The notes below the pieces were generated by a model, which made no database searches, had not been told where the DNA came from, and saw only the letters and a program-made list of their open reading frames with translations. A DNA stretch of 64,000 bases from positions 270,887 through 334,886 of the forward strand of contig MEHQ01002123.1 in the NCBI GenBank assembly GCA_008828725.1. The letters run 5' to 3'. The translations under genes were made by a program, and so were the position numbers. Of this stretch, positions 1 through 9,825 are shown piece after piece. The DNA comes from Saccharina japonica (taxonomy: Eukaryota > Sar > Phaeophyceae > Laminariales > Laminariaceae). The first letter of the stretch is position 1. Each line of letters begins with the position of its first letter.

Positions 1-734
1 AATGTCATCCCCTAGCAAAATATTTTCTGCTGTCTGTGCACGTATGAAAAGTACGTATGTATATACGGACGTACATATCAACTGTTTTATTTACTACCAT
101 GGAGGCAGTGCTCGTAAATCCGCCCTGCAGGGCGGATTTATGAGATCTGCCTCGCTTTTTTTGTACTGTTTTTAGTGCGGATCAGCTGGTACGTATGATA
201 CGTGCGTTCAATGTGCCTACTGCACGACGTACGTACGTAAGACAGCCAGCAATCAATGCTGCAGAGTAGTATTTGTGCCCTATAATATTTTTCACGAAAA
301 AATCGGGCTTAGGCTGACTTTCTTATTTGAGAAAGGGATGTGTCCCACACTAACTTCATTATAATAGCTGTCGACTTTCATATTTCCCCCGTAATGTTTA
401 GGCTGATTTTCTTGTGGGGCACTTTCTTATGAGAGGGCCGGTAGTGTATGCATGCATGCACGAGTCAAATGATCTCGATCATCAGCACAGCCAGTCTCGC
501 GAGCGATTTTGCAAGCCCCTTTCGCGATGACCGCGAGGCAGCCGACAACAACAACGTGCTCTCGGGGAGCAGCCAGCCCCCCCTGGCCACATCTATTACA
601 AATATGTTTGCCATCAAACAACCCGCATTGATTCGGAGTCAATCCCCATCGTTTCTATTTCCTTCACCATATATTTGTATTCCTATCAAGAATATTCGTA
701 GTCAATTTGTTTCCCATTTATTCTAGTGTATCAA
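1..734. other. Unassigned repeat-rich sequence at window edge
   Basis: No convincing gene is seen. Short GTAC-rich runs occur near 45-80 and 190-240. The stretch around 305-420 (AGGCTGACTTTCTTATTTG and following) resembles 48365-48480, so it belongs to a dispersed repeat. The small ORFs here have no recognisable domain. Confidence 0.5.
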
Positions 735-1015
735 TGGATCCATTATATTGATGTGTCTTAGATACCTAGGGGATTCCATACGTTACTCTGTTAGTGAAGA
801 GTCGAGCTTTGGAAGGGTTGCATATATATATTTTATGATAAGTAGACAACTTTCAATAAACCAGGAAGGTAGATAGACAGTACTCGAAACCTTTTCCCAC
901 CCACTTTGTCCCAAGCCACTGTTTATGCCCGTTTGATGGAAACAACCCGGTGTTACTAGACTCCATCGATCCCCTGGACTCCACTCGTCTCTCTGGACTA
1001 CATCGTTGGACACGT
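735..1015 (+). repeat. Gypsy-A leader or LTR-like segment
   Basis: This segment matches the reverse complement of 41600-41880. It contains a CAATAAA polyadenylation-like signal near 855 and several TATA-rich stretches, which looks like an LTR or 5' leader. The two copies diverge abruptly after ATCGTTGGACAC, where Gypsy-A1 jumps to reverse transcriptase. Whether it is a true LTR of a third element or the 5' untranslated part of Gypsy-A is not settled. Confidence 0.55.
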
Positions 1016-1044
1016 TAACAATCAAGGATAAATGAATCAATAAC

Positions 1045-2135
1045 TGGTTGGACGACATCGCCATGCGGTCGAAAACCCTTGAAGATCATTGGGCTGCTTC
1101 GAGAAACGCTCGAGTGTCTACGGCAAGGACGTCTAACCGTCAATCTCCAGAAATCGCATTTCTGTCAGTCGGTCATGGAGTTCGTCGGCATGATCGTGGA
1201 TAGGCTTGGTACCAGGCCGGCCCCGAGCAAGATTGATGCTATCACGCAGCTGTCAAGGCCGAACACGGCGGAGGAAGTGCGAGTGCTGCTGGGCATGACA
1301 GGGTACTTACGCCAATTCGTACCCCATTACAGCACAGTGGTGGCGCCCATTTCCGACTTGCTGAGAGATCCGGGGTTCAGGACCAAGAGAGCGAAGAAAA
1401 AGAAAGTTCCGTGGGGAGAAGAGCAGAACAAGGCTTTTAATGCGCTTATCGAGGCTTTGTCGTCGCCCCCAATTCTAGCCCTGCCGGTGTGGACAGAACC
1501 GTTCTTGCTGTACACCGATGCCAGTGAGATGGGAGCAGGAGCGGTGCTAACGCAACGCATCGAAGGGGTGGAGAAGGTGATCGCTTGTGGCAGCAAAAGG
1601 TGGTCGAGAGGGGACTCCAAACGGTCAGCAACAGACCGTGAATGCATGGCGGTCATGTGGGCGATGAACAAGTTCCAACCCTATCTTTGGGGGCGGCCGT
1701 TCACACTCATCACGGACTGTTCGGCGTTGACTTGGCTCTTCAAAAGCCAATCCCTCACACCGAAATACCACCGCTGGGCTTTGAGGTTGATGGAGCACGA
1801 CATGATCTTGAAGTGGAGGCCGGGGACACAACATCAGATCCCGGACGCCATGTCGCGGTTATCGAACAAGAGCAATGTGATCAAGGATTTCGACCACTCT
1901 TTTCCAGGAGACGAGTCGTTGCCAAACGTTTACAAAGGGCCACAGGGGCCAGTGCTCGACGGCGTACACCTCGAAAGCTTAGGAGTGGAAGATGTAGACG
2001 AAACTAGTACTCAAAGTCTTGTAGTGCTGGCAGCCGTCGCATTCACACCCGCAGACCCATCGGAGATAGATACTCAACAGGCCGAGCTTGTTATTGCACC
2101 GGAGCTTCCAGTGGTGGTCATGCTTGACTGTGGGG
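1045..2135 (+). pseudogene. Gypsy-A1 pol: reverse transcriptase C-terminus and RNase H
   Basis: Translation begins at the reverse transcriptase active-site block WLDDIA (1045-1062). A one-base slip near 1090 is needed to reach the following ETLECLRQGRLTVNLQKS and GMTGYLRQFVPHY motifs, which are typical Ty3/gypsy palm/thumb sequence. RNase H follows, with YTDAS (about 1511), RECMAVMWAMN (about 1640), ITDCSALTWLF (about 1710) and DAMSRL (about 1845), so all four acidic positions can be placed. The upstream half of reverse transcriptase, protease and gag are absent, so this is a deleted copy. Gypsy-A2 shows the opposite lesion: it keeps part of reverse transcriptase but has lost RNase H. Confidence 0.88.
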
Positions 2136-3147
2136 GGGGGGCAGCATCCTTGCATCGGAGGGATTGCTGACGGTCAGAGGAGCGGTAGACCAGGACTGGA
2201 GAGCACTGGAATGCATGAGAGCAAACGGACTGGACAACGGTGCGAGGCAACTTAGGGTGACAACAGGGTCGCAGGAATGCCTGAGCATGTTCAGAGAGGT
2301 GAAACCAGACGTGGTGTTCGGTGACACCTGCAGGAGGTTTGAAGGTGTGCGAGAGAAGGAAGGAGTATCCGGAGCAAGTAGCTTAGCCCAAGCTGCCATC
2401 GCCTCAGACGCGCGAGTTTTTATACTCGAATGTTTGGGCAACCTTCTGCGAACGACGGAATGGAACGACGTGATTCTCGCCGCTTTGGAACGAAAGTCAT
2501 ACATCGTGGACAAGGCGGAGATATTGGCGAGCCAAGTAGGGATTCCGTGGAGGAGGAAACGGACGTTCGTGGTAGGAATCAAGGGAGGCCTTGCTACGAA
2601 GGGGAAGTTAGCCGTTTGGAAGCGGAGGTTGGAGAAGGTAAAGCAACCAGTTCAGGAATTGGGGGAATTTCTGGGACGAAGAGGCACAAACTTCCTGAAG
2701 AGAGGTATCGGAGAGCGAGCGATTTATTCGTTCAACGAACCCATCATCTCTTTGAACCGTCTTCACATCATGGGGGAAAAGCCAACCGAAGGGTATGTCG
2801 CAAACCCAGCGGATGCGGCACGCCTTGAAGAAGCTGAGGAGTTGCACTTCAACGACTACGCCAAGATCACCACAGGACAAGAACACCATGTAATCCTGCA
2901 GATGGTCAGCCAAAGCGCAGCGGCAAACGTCATCGCAGATTCCACGTCTCCTCCAATGCTACGAGCAGTGTTAGTTGAACTAGCTGCTCAAGGCTTACTG
3001 GGAAAACCAGTGCCGGAAGTCGTGGAACTGGAAGGATTGGCTTGCATGGTGTTTGAAGATTATCTCGCAGCAGCAGAAGTCTTTGGGGTGACGAGAGCGG
3101 TCACGAGATCGCAGGCAAAAGCCACTTCCCAGGAACCGGAGGTTGTC
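2098..3147 (+). pseudogene. Gypsy-A1 cytosine-C5 methyltransferase-like region
   Basis: Between RNase H and integrase lies about 300 residues with the ordered blocks of a cytosine-C5 DNA methyltransferase. A glycine-rich motif-I-like LDCGGG sits at about 2124. AVDQDWRALECMRANG resembles motif II. DVVFGDTCRRFEG resembles motif IV, with the catalytic cysteine codon at 2329-2331. ILECLGNLL resembles motif VI (ENV region), with the glutamate codon at 2428-2430. GIPWRRKRTFVVG (from 2539) is very close to motif VIII, and SPPMLRAVLVELA (from 2947) resembles motif X. The usual PCQ is altered (TCR), ENV reads ECL, and QxRxR has W in place of Q, so activity is doubtful. A missing base in the poly-G run at 2132-2141 breaks the frame compared with Gypsy-A2, and a TGA at 3148-3150 replaces a Trp codon. 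Confidence 0.65.
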
Positions 3148-4765
3148 TGAGAGGCAGAACCACCATTACCTGAGGAGGGGGAGATGGAGAATGCACCGGC
3201 GCAGGCAATCACTACTACTGAGCTACCAGTGGAAGTTGATCGCCCACGCAAACGCAGGGGACAGAGAGAGCCCATCCCGAAACCGAAACGGCAACGAGAT
3301 CCTTTGGAGGAATCACCGAAGGGCACAAGCAGCCGTTCAAGCGGATCAGGGAAAGAGGCCAAGGGGTCCCAGCGGTCGCAGCCGTCCATGCTGGAAAGGG
3401 TGACAGCTATTCTCCAGGATACGCCACAACTGATGCAAAGGCAGTGCGAAGATATGGGACTTGGCAGGATTCGGAAAGAACTTCAGGAAGTGGCAAACCG
3501 AGGAGCAGGAGGTGGCGAATATGTGATGGACGACAACGACCTCGTGTGGGTAGCACCTCTGGGAAAGGTTCCACGACTTGCAGTTCCCCAATCTCTCGTT
3601 CCAGGGATTATGGCGCTGGCACACAGCACCTATGGGCATCCAGGGACGGCGAGAACTACAGCTTTGATTAGTCGTCGGTATTGCTGGCCCACCCTCATGA
3701 GGGACGTGGGAGACTACGTCCTCTCGTGTGGGTGCAGGCGTCGCAAGCGATCAGCGAGTCAACAGGTTGCCATGCTACCGGCAGGATTTCTGCGACCCGG
3801 GGAGGTACTCGAAGTCGACATCCAGGACATGGGAGTGACGTCGGACGCAGGCAACAAAGTTCTACTGGTGGCAGTCGACAAAGCCAGCAAGTTCTTGTTC
3901 GCCTTCCCGCTCCCCACGAAAGAAGCACTCGGAGTAGCGAAGAAACTGCTTGAAGTGATGCTTACTTTTGGGCTACCGCTGTATGTTCGCAGTGATCCGG
4001 TATCTGAGTTCACGGCAGAGGTGATGCAACACTTATGCAAGTGGTTGATGTGACCATCGCTTATGGGCCTGACGACCATCCTCGTGCACAGCGGACGGTG
4101 GAGAGACTGGGGGGGGGGTACACGAAGCACTAGGAGAACTGTGCAAGACCTGGTCTCGCAGATGGGACGAGTACGTGCAGCCGGCACTGTGGATCCATCG
4201 TACCACTCCGGACCTGCGCTTACCGGGGAAGCCAACTCCTTTCCATCTTTTCTTCGGTCAGGATGCGCGCACGCAACTTGATGCTACGCACCCCGAGATC
4301 GATGGTGGTGATTTCAGGGGCGGGATGCACAGTTACGTGGCCGACAAACGTCAAGCGTACAAGGAGGTACGGGATGTACGGGTGGCTCTATTGAAAAGAC
4401 ATGATAGGCAGAAAACTCGCGAGAGTCGGAATGCTGAAATCGGTCGGACCTCGGTAGGAACCCGTGTTGTTGTCGGAGAAAAAGTGCTGGTGAAGGAGCC
4501 GGAGTCTGTGATGGCAAGGGAGGGGATACATCATAAACTAGCACACGAGCCCTGGACCGGACCTTGGGAGGTGACTGAAGTTGTCTTATCAGGACTCAGC
4601 TACACCGTCACGATGAATGGGCGAGGGATTCGCCGACGAAGGGCGTCGGCAGCGAACATCAAGAAGTTCCACTCACGTCCGGACAACCTCCGTCACGACT
4701 TCGAGGACGAGTTTGCTCACCTGGCATGGGGAGTTGACTTCGGACTTGCGGAGCCGTCGATTGTA
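3148..4765 (+). pseudogene. Gypsy-A1 pol: charged linker and integrase
   Basis: After the TGA at 3148 the same frame continues with an acidic then strongly basic linker (RPRKRRGQREP, KPKRQR), possibly a nuclear localisation signal. The integrase follows. The zinc-binding part has HSTYGHPG and later CGCRRR (about 3625-3750). The first catalytic Asp is in EVDIQDMG (about 3810) and the second in YVRSDPVSEF (about 3985). A TGA at 4051 and frame changes over the next 120 bp break the ORF. The third acidic residue, in GTVERLGG of the other copy, lies in this damaged part. Integrase C-terminal sequence resumes at about 4173 (PALWIHRTTPDL, RLFFG-like) and runs to the element inserted at 4766. Confidence 0.85.
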
Positions 4766-5470
4766 CGACCTGGTCCGGCCGAGACGATATTACTGTATTC
4801 GCCAGCTTTTTCCCAACTCAATTTTGCGAGTTTAGAGCTGAAACTTTGCATAGAGCTTCATTAGAGTACAACCGAACGACTCAAAGCGGGTCTTTTTTTA
4901 TTTTTCGAAAAGGTGGGCTTATATGGCCGTTTCAAGAAAAATCCAGATTACGTTTTCGCAAATAACTAAGGAAAAAAAACCAAAAACAAAAAAGACCCGC
5001 TTTGAAGCTGTAGACGAAAGCGATGCGAATCACGGGGGAAAACAAATCGACAAAACCGAAAAATTGGGCTAGGAAATCCATTTTTCGTGTCAAACATCAT
5101 AACATCTTAAGTTTGTATTGCGGATACTAGACACGTCATATCTCCTGATATACAATGAATTAGGGGATGCTGAGGATATCGACCGTCTTGTCATGCCTAA
5201 AGGAATGTTCACACCAAGAATCAGCTTCATCCACTGTCCAGCGGTTTCGGACTTTTGTACCGAATTTAGTATCGAGACACCCCCGTAAGTGTCGGGATTT
5301 GCTCGACATGATGTTTCTCGACGAAAACAACTCAGATTCGAAAAATTCTAACGTCTGCATATGCGCTGCAGGCCTGCAAACACTGCTGTAAAATTTGGAG
5401 TCCTAATATTTCCAAACGCTTGCGAAACCGACAATAGAACGAAAATCAATTTTACGGCTGGACCAGCTCG
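4766..5470. mobile_element. MITE-like DNA element inserted in Gypsy-A1
   Basis: Comparison with the uninterrupted Gypsy-A2 sequence (near 37790) shows a 705-bp insertion at a TA dinucleotide that is now present on both sides (4764-4765 and 5471-5472). The termini are inverted repeats: CGACCTGGTCCGGCCG at the left and, read from the right, CGAGCTGGTCCAGCCG, 14 of 16 identical. No transposase is seen inside. The TA duplication and short inverted ends fit a non-autonomous Tc1/mariner-type element. A related copy starts at 7417. Confidence 0.8.
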
Positions 5471-5472
5471 TA

Positions 5473-5905
5473 GTGTCGCCTGTGTATACCCTAATAGACA
5501 GAGAGGCTGTGAGGGGTCAGAGCAACGCTTGGAAGTGACGATACAAGGGACGATTCGTGGATGGCACGGAGTCGCAGTGGCTGTCCGAAGACGAGGCGCG
5601 AGACAGTTTCACCCCCTTACAGCTGGACGTTTTCCATGCACTGTGGGAAACGTATCACGGAGCGGAGTGCCGGGCAAGGCCGACTTCGACGCTATTGCCG
5701 AAGGAAAGAAATGGGATCGACCGTGAACATGCGTTGAAACAACACCCCGTGGGGACCGTGGTCTGGAAGGAATTCAAGGACGCTGAAGGAAACAAGAAGC
5801 GTCATCTTTCGAAGATCTTCAACTACAAGTCACCGTACTGGCGGGTTCTGTACGCAGACGGAGATTGGAAGGAACTCAACGAACGTGAGATCCTGAAAGC
5901 TAGGA
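5473..5905 (+). pseudogene. Gypsy-A1 integrase tail with reader-like modules
   Basis: This is the continuation of the integrase C-terminus after the MITE. The first module (YKGRFVDGTESQWLS-like, read here across a TGA near 5549) has the spacing of a retrotransposon chromodomain-like fold. The second, VGTVVWKEF then KIFNYKSPYWRVLYADGDW and LNEREIL, has the VG..V.K.F and YxVxYxDGDxxxL pattern of Tudor/Agenet-type domains. In other gypsy elements chromodomains at this position steer integration to chromatin marks; that role here is inference. The reading frame runs into DIRS repeat sequence at about 5906. Confidence 0.6.
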
Positions 5906-6909
5906 AAATTAATATATTCAAATTCATTTCGAATATGGAGTTTGTGTAATTTTAAATGGCAGGAATGTGGGAGGGAAAAGGGGTTGTAATAAAGTGGAAG
6001 GCGTTATGCGAAAGTGTTGTGGAAGCTGGACACTTGCTGACAAGCAGCGAAGTGAACAGCAGAGCAGCACGCAGAGCGCTAGGGGAGGTGACCGAGCAGA
6101 GGTTGGTATTGGCTTGAGCGTTTTTCCCCACCGTCCCGCCCTAACGCTCAAGAGAGGGGGGGGGGGAGGGGGCAGTAAGGTTATGGTAGAATATTAGTGT
6201 AACATAGTAGCAGAAAAGTGTGGCCAGGGTTTCCGTTTTTTTCTCGGCGGTACGGGGCCGAAACGTAAACGTAGCGGGTTAGCCCGAAGGGGTTTTTCTG
6301 TGTTTAGTTTTCTGGGAGCAGGGTATCCCATTGTACCATGTGGGTGCCGTCTAGGCATCATTTTACTGCGTAAAATAATTCCACAATTCTTGAGCCAAAA
6401 TATCACAAATTAAAATATTCAAATTCATTTCGAATATGGAGTTTGTTGTATTTTTAAATGGCAAGAATGTGGGAGGGAAAAGGGGTTGTAATAAAGTGGA
6501 AGGCGTTATGGGAAAGTGTTGTGGAAGCTGGACACTTGCTGGCAAGCAACGAAGCGAACAGCAGAGCAGCACGCAGAGCGCTAGGGGAGGTGACCGAGCA
6601 GAGGTTGGTATTGGTTGAGCGTTTTTTCCCCACCGTCCCGCCCTAACGCTCAAGAGGGGGGGGGAGGGGGGGGGCAGTAAGGTTATGGTAGAATATTAGT
6701 GTAACAGTAGCAGAAACGTGTGGCCAGGGTTTCCGTTTTTTACTCGGCGGTACGGGGCCGAAACGTAAACGTAGCGGGTTAGCCCGAAGGGGTTTTTCTG
6801 TGTTTAGTTTTCTGGGAGCAGGGTATCTCATTGTACTATGTGGGTGCCGTCTAGGCATCGTTTTACTGCGTAAAATAATTCCACAATTCTTGAGCCAAAA
6901 TATAACAAA
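5906..6909 (+). repeat. Tandem pair of DIRS terminal repeats (A-B-A-B)
   Basis: Two direct units of about 500 bp (5906-6409 and 6410-6909) are nearly identical to each other and to the A2-B2 terminal repeats of the DIRS elements at 7960-8465 and 29800-30300. Each unit contains the perfect inverted pair TTGAGCGTT / AACGCTCAA flanking a short GC-rich loop, followed by a G-run. The pair sits inside Gypsy-A1: the flanks CTGAAAGCTAGGA and GGAAATTC are adjacent in Gypsy-A2. No coding region lies between the units. Confidence 0.85.
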
Positions 6910-7313
6910 CCGGAAATTCGCAATCCGGTTCCCCGTAAACTCGAGGAACGTGAAGTGGAGTTCGATGGAAAACGGGAAAAGACGTTAGCCGAAGATCGAC
7001 TAGCGAGCAGGATCAAGACCTCGGCCTACCCGGGTTAACGGGAAAAGCCGGGAAGTGGTGGATAAGAGGCTTTCAGCTGGTGCGCCTGATGATAAATGTT
7101 GGCAAGTCCAGCAGTACCGATCTGGGACCTAATGTGGAAAAGCGCGAGGCCCAGGGTCCCTACCCCCGGGTTTCCAATAAAATGGTAGACGCCACTCATT
7201 CGAGCCTCACGGCAATCGAAACACGACTAAGTGTGGGAAAAGGCCCTCACTCTTACTCCAGTGTTTCCGCAGCCCGGTTAGCACGGTATTCTCAGGAAAC
7301 CGTGCTGGGGGGA
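6910..7313 (+). other. Gypsy-A1 3' untranslated part with polypurine tract
   Basis: This is noncoding sequence matching the reverse complement of 36931-37330. It ends in the purine run GGGGGGA (7307-7313) immediately before the LTR start TGTTGCGG, the expected position of the plus-strand primer. No gene is seen. Confidence 0.7.
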
Positions 7314-7416
7314 TGTTGCGGCGGATCAACGCACGTAACGTGAAATACGTACGTAAGCGGAATGATTCCAAGGATTGTACAACTCCAGTCAGTCCAGAAA
7401 GCTCCGCTATTCGGTA
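7314..7416 (+). repeat. Gypsy-A1 3' LTR fragment
   Basis: It begins TGTTGCGGCGGA, as do the Gypsy-A2 LTRs read on the minus strand (36930 and 44504). It stays alignable, with many differences, for about 100 bp, and then is cut by the next element at a TA dinucleotide. Confidence 0.65.
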
Positions 7417-7959
7417 CGAGCTGGGCCAGCCATAAAACGGATTTTCTGTTGTGAGCTTCTAGCGCCGCCAATTTTGCGAGTTGGACTTAGAAATTTGTCA
7501 GAGATGATCCTGACATATTATTGGAGATGCAAAAAAAAACAGTGAATGAACTTTTCTTAACTTTGAATAAAAACGACTCGATTTCGCCGAGATATCCGCG
7601 AAAACCCAAAAGTACCAAAAAATCTGATTTTTTACCAGATTTCGACACTAATTTCACATGACAGCTAAAAAAATCCCCATTCCCGATCAAGCTGAAATTT
7701 GGTGTAGGCAATGCTTGAGACACAAGGAGACGATCGATGCAAGTTGCATTGCCCAATTCATCACCCATCAAGAGATATAACAAAACAAAACGAATATATA
7801 CTGAAAACAAGTAATTACGAAAACGGCAGTTTTACTGCGATGCCCCGCTCAATTTTTCACTTTTCGAACTGTTGTTTTTACCACGTATTTGAAACACACA
7901 TGCAAATGTACTCCGTGTCATACCTTTTTTTTTTTTTTTTTCGGACTAGTTATGAACAC
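7417..7959. mobile_element. Second MITE-like copy, truncated
   Basis: It starts CGAGCTGGGCCAGCC after a TA, the same terminus as the 4766-5470 element. It shares internal sequence with that element's other end, around AATTTTGCGAGTT. The rest is A/T-rich with no gene. DIRS-1 begins at 7960, and no matching right terminus was found beyond 14991. Confidence 0.55.
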
Positions 7960-8671
7960 TTTGTTATATTTTGTCTCAAGAATTGTGGAATTATTTTACG
8001 CATTAAAATGATGCCTAGACGGCACCCACATGGTACAATGGGATACCCTGCTCCCAGAAAACTAAACAGAGAAACCCCTTCGGGCTAACCCGCTACGTTT
8101 ACGTTTCGGCCCCGTACCGCCGAGAAAAAAACGGAAACCCTGGCCACACTTTTCTACTACTATGTTACACTAATATTCTACCATAACCTTACTGCCCCCT
8201 CCCCCCCCCCCCCCCTCTCTTGAGCGTTAGGGCGGGACGGTGGGGAAAAAACGCTCAAACCAATACCAACCTCTGCTCGGTCACCTCCCCTAGCGCTCTG
8301 CGTGCTGCTCTGCTGTTCGCTTCGCTGCTTGCCAGCAAGTGTCCAGCTTCCACAACACTTTCCCATAACGCCTTCCACTTTATTACAACCCCTTTTCCCT
8401 CCCACATTCTTGCCATTTAAAATTACACAAACTCCATATTCGAAATGAATTTGAATATATTAATTTGTTATATTTTGGCTCAAGAATTGTGGAATTATTT
8501 TACGCAGTAAAATGATGCCTAGACGGCACCCACATGGTACAATGGGATACCCTGCTCCCAGAAAACATAAACACAGAAAAACACCCTTCGGGCTAACCCG
8601 CTACGTTTATGTTTCGGCCCCGTACCGCCAAGAAAAAAACGGAAACCCTGGCCACACTTTTCTCCATTGGG
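7960..8671 (-). repeat. DIRS-1 3' split direct repeats (B1-A2-B2)
   Basis: Read on the minus strand: B1 (8671-8466), A2 (8465-8247) and B2 (8246-7960). B1 matches the outer 205 bp of B2, and A2 matches A1 at 14770-14991. B2 additionally contains the G-run and the inverted pair GAGCGTT/AACGCTC, which are absent from B1. Such repeats allow a circular DNA intermediate to be rebuilt and integrated by the recombinase; this is family knowledge. Confidence 0.85.
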
Positions 8672-8718
8672 CAAGCCCGATTACCTCTGAAACTCATCTT
8701 CTTACTCCTCTTCCCGCT

Positions 8719-9825
8719 TTACCTTGATAGAGCTTCTGACACAAATTCTGCCCCCTCCCCTCCCGCTCTTACGTAAACCATGAACGCCAGCGACTTCCAT
8801 CTCCCTGCCCTTTGGATCTGAATCTCCGAAGCACCTTGTGCCGCCAGCTGCGTGGCCCCACCAATCCTACCTGAGTGCAATGCGTACTGCGCCGGGTCTC
8901 TACCCAAACTACTCACCATCCGCCTCAAGGCCTTCGTCGCTACCGCGCGCGAGATAACCTTCCACCCACTTGCCGTGCGTGTCTGCATGAGCGGTGCAGA
9001 CCCGCTCAACTCGGGGTACAGGTCCAGCAGATCCAGAATGATTTCCAGAGCCCCGTAACCCCTTACACCCCCCGTCCCTTGGTCCTTCCCTACCGGTACG
9101 CTCGTCCTGGTAACGGTTGCCCCTAACCTCTTGTTGTCTGACTTGGACGCGCGGAACTTCACTTCTACTCTGTCCGCTATGCGCCTGTCATCCCACGCCA
9201 GTTGTGACGCTCCCGCATAAAATTCCAAGTCCCTTCTCGTCAGACAAAAGTCCGGGTGTACCAGGCCATTACCAAAAGCCCAAATTTCCGAGGCTCTGCA
9301 CAATAGATGGAACGACAAAGCGAGACCGTACCACACTACCCACCCTTCGGTCTCTACACCGGCTACACACCCCCTCCCCTTGGTTAGCAGTTCCCACGAC
9401 AGAGGTTTCCTCACCTTGGGGCGTACCTCTGACTTTCCGTGTGCTCTGTCGATCCCTTTTCCTACTGCTGTCACCATGCAGTGCGACGTGGGCAATTCCC
9501 ACCCCTCAAACATTCTGTGGAAATACTTGATCGCGGCTAGATACCCTCGAACCGTCTGACTCTGGTTTTTGAAGCTAAAGCATCGCAACGCCATGAATTT
9601 CGTCAGCTCTTTAACTGCCGCATCTACTCCGTCCCTTTCCAATAGCCACGCCCCCTTTCCTTCTAACGCCCTGAGACGGCACCACGTTTGCCATTGGTTC
9701 CAGTACACCTTTTGCGTGCTTCCACCCACCGAGGCCAGCGCTAGGGTCTCCACCAACCTGTTCGCCTCGTCCTCACTCCCTCCCTCTCCCGCGTATGATC
9801 CTGCTCGGAGGGGTTTGAGAAGTGT
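8719..9825 (-). CDS. DIRS-1 tyrosine recombinase
   Basis: This is an open frame of 368 codons after the UGA that ends the RT-RNase H part. The N-terminal SAM-like DNA-binding part is recognisable (LASVGGSTQKVYWNQW). The catalytic domain has the Arg of the box I region (LLCRASEIW), a lysine-rich turn (RASKSDNKR), the HxxR box (ALHSGRIGGATQL), RAGRWKS and the tyrosine in MVYVR. The length fits DIRS-type recombinases, which replace integrase in this order. There is no ATG before the catalytic core: the first in-frame Met is in KFMALRC, after the N-terminal domain has begun. The frame is continuous with the upstream RT-RNase H frame, so expression by UGA readthrough is plausible. The exact start is therefore uncertain. 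Confidence 0.85.
   Translation of the reverse strand, partial: TLLKPLRAGSYAGEGGSEDEANRLVETLALASVGGSTQKVYWNQWQTWCRLRALEGKGAWLLERDGVDAAVKELTKFMALRCFSFKNQSQTVRGYLAAIKYFHRMFEGWELPTSHCMVTAVGKGIDRAHGKSEVRPKVRKPLSWELLTKGRGCVAGVETEGWVVWYGLALSFHLLCRASEIWAFGNGLVHPDFCLTRRDLEFYAGASQLAWDDRRIADRVEVKFRASKSDNKRLGATVTRTSVPVGKDQGTGGVRGYGALEIILDLLDLYPELSGSAPLMQTRTASGWKVISRAVATKALRRMVSSLGRDPAQYALHSGRIGGATQLAAQGASEIQIQRAGRWKSLAFMVYVRAGGEGAEFVSEALSR

Larger units (their letters stand above)
735..7416 (+). mobile_element. Gypsy-A1: broken Ty3/gypsy retrotransposon
   Basis: A Ty3/gypsy copy on the + strand whose order is leader fragment, reverse transcriptase C-terminus, RNase H, methyltransferase-like region, integrase, reader-like tail, polypurine tract and a short 3' LTR fragment. 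It is homologous over most of its length to the reverse-strand copy at 29488-44504 (Gypsy-A2), which allowed its breaks and nested insertions to be mapped. The front of pol and all of gag are missing: the leader jumps straight to the reverse transcriptase active-site block at 1045. Nested inside it are a TA-flanked element (4766-5470) and a DIRS repeat pair (5906-6909). The 3' LTR is cut at about 7416 by another element. Confidence 0.85.

Noticed and set aside
8719..9756. Recombinase starting at the codon at 9756
   Set aside because: That codon is TTG; the frame is open from 9825, and no ATG marks a normal start.
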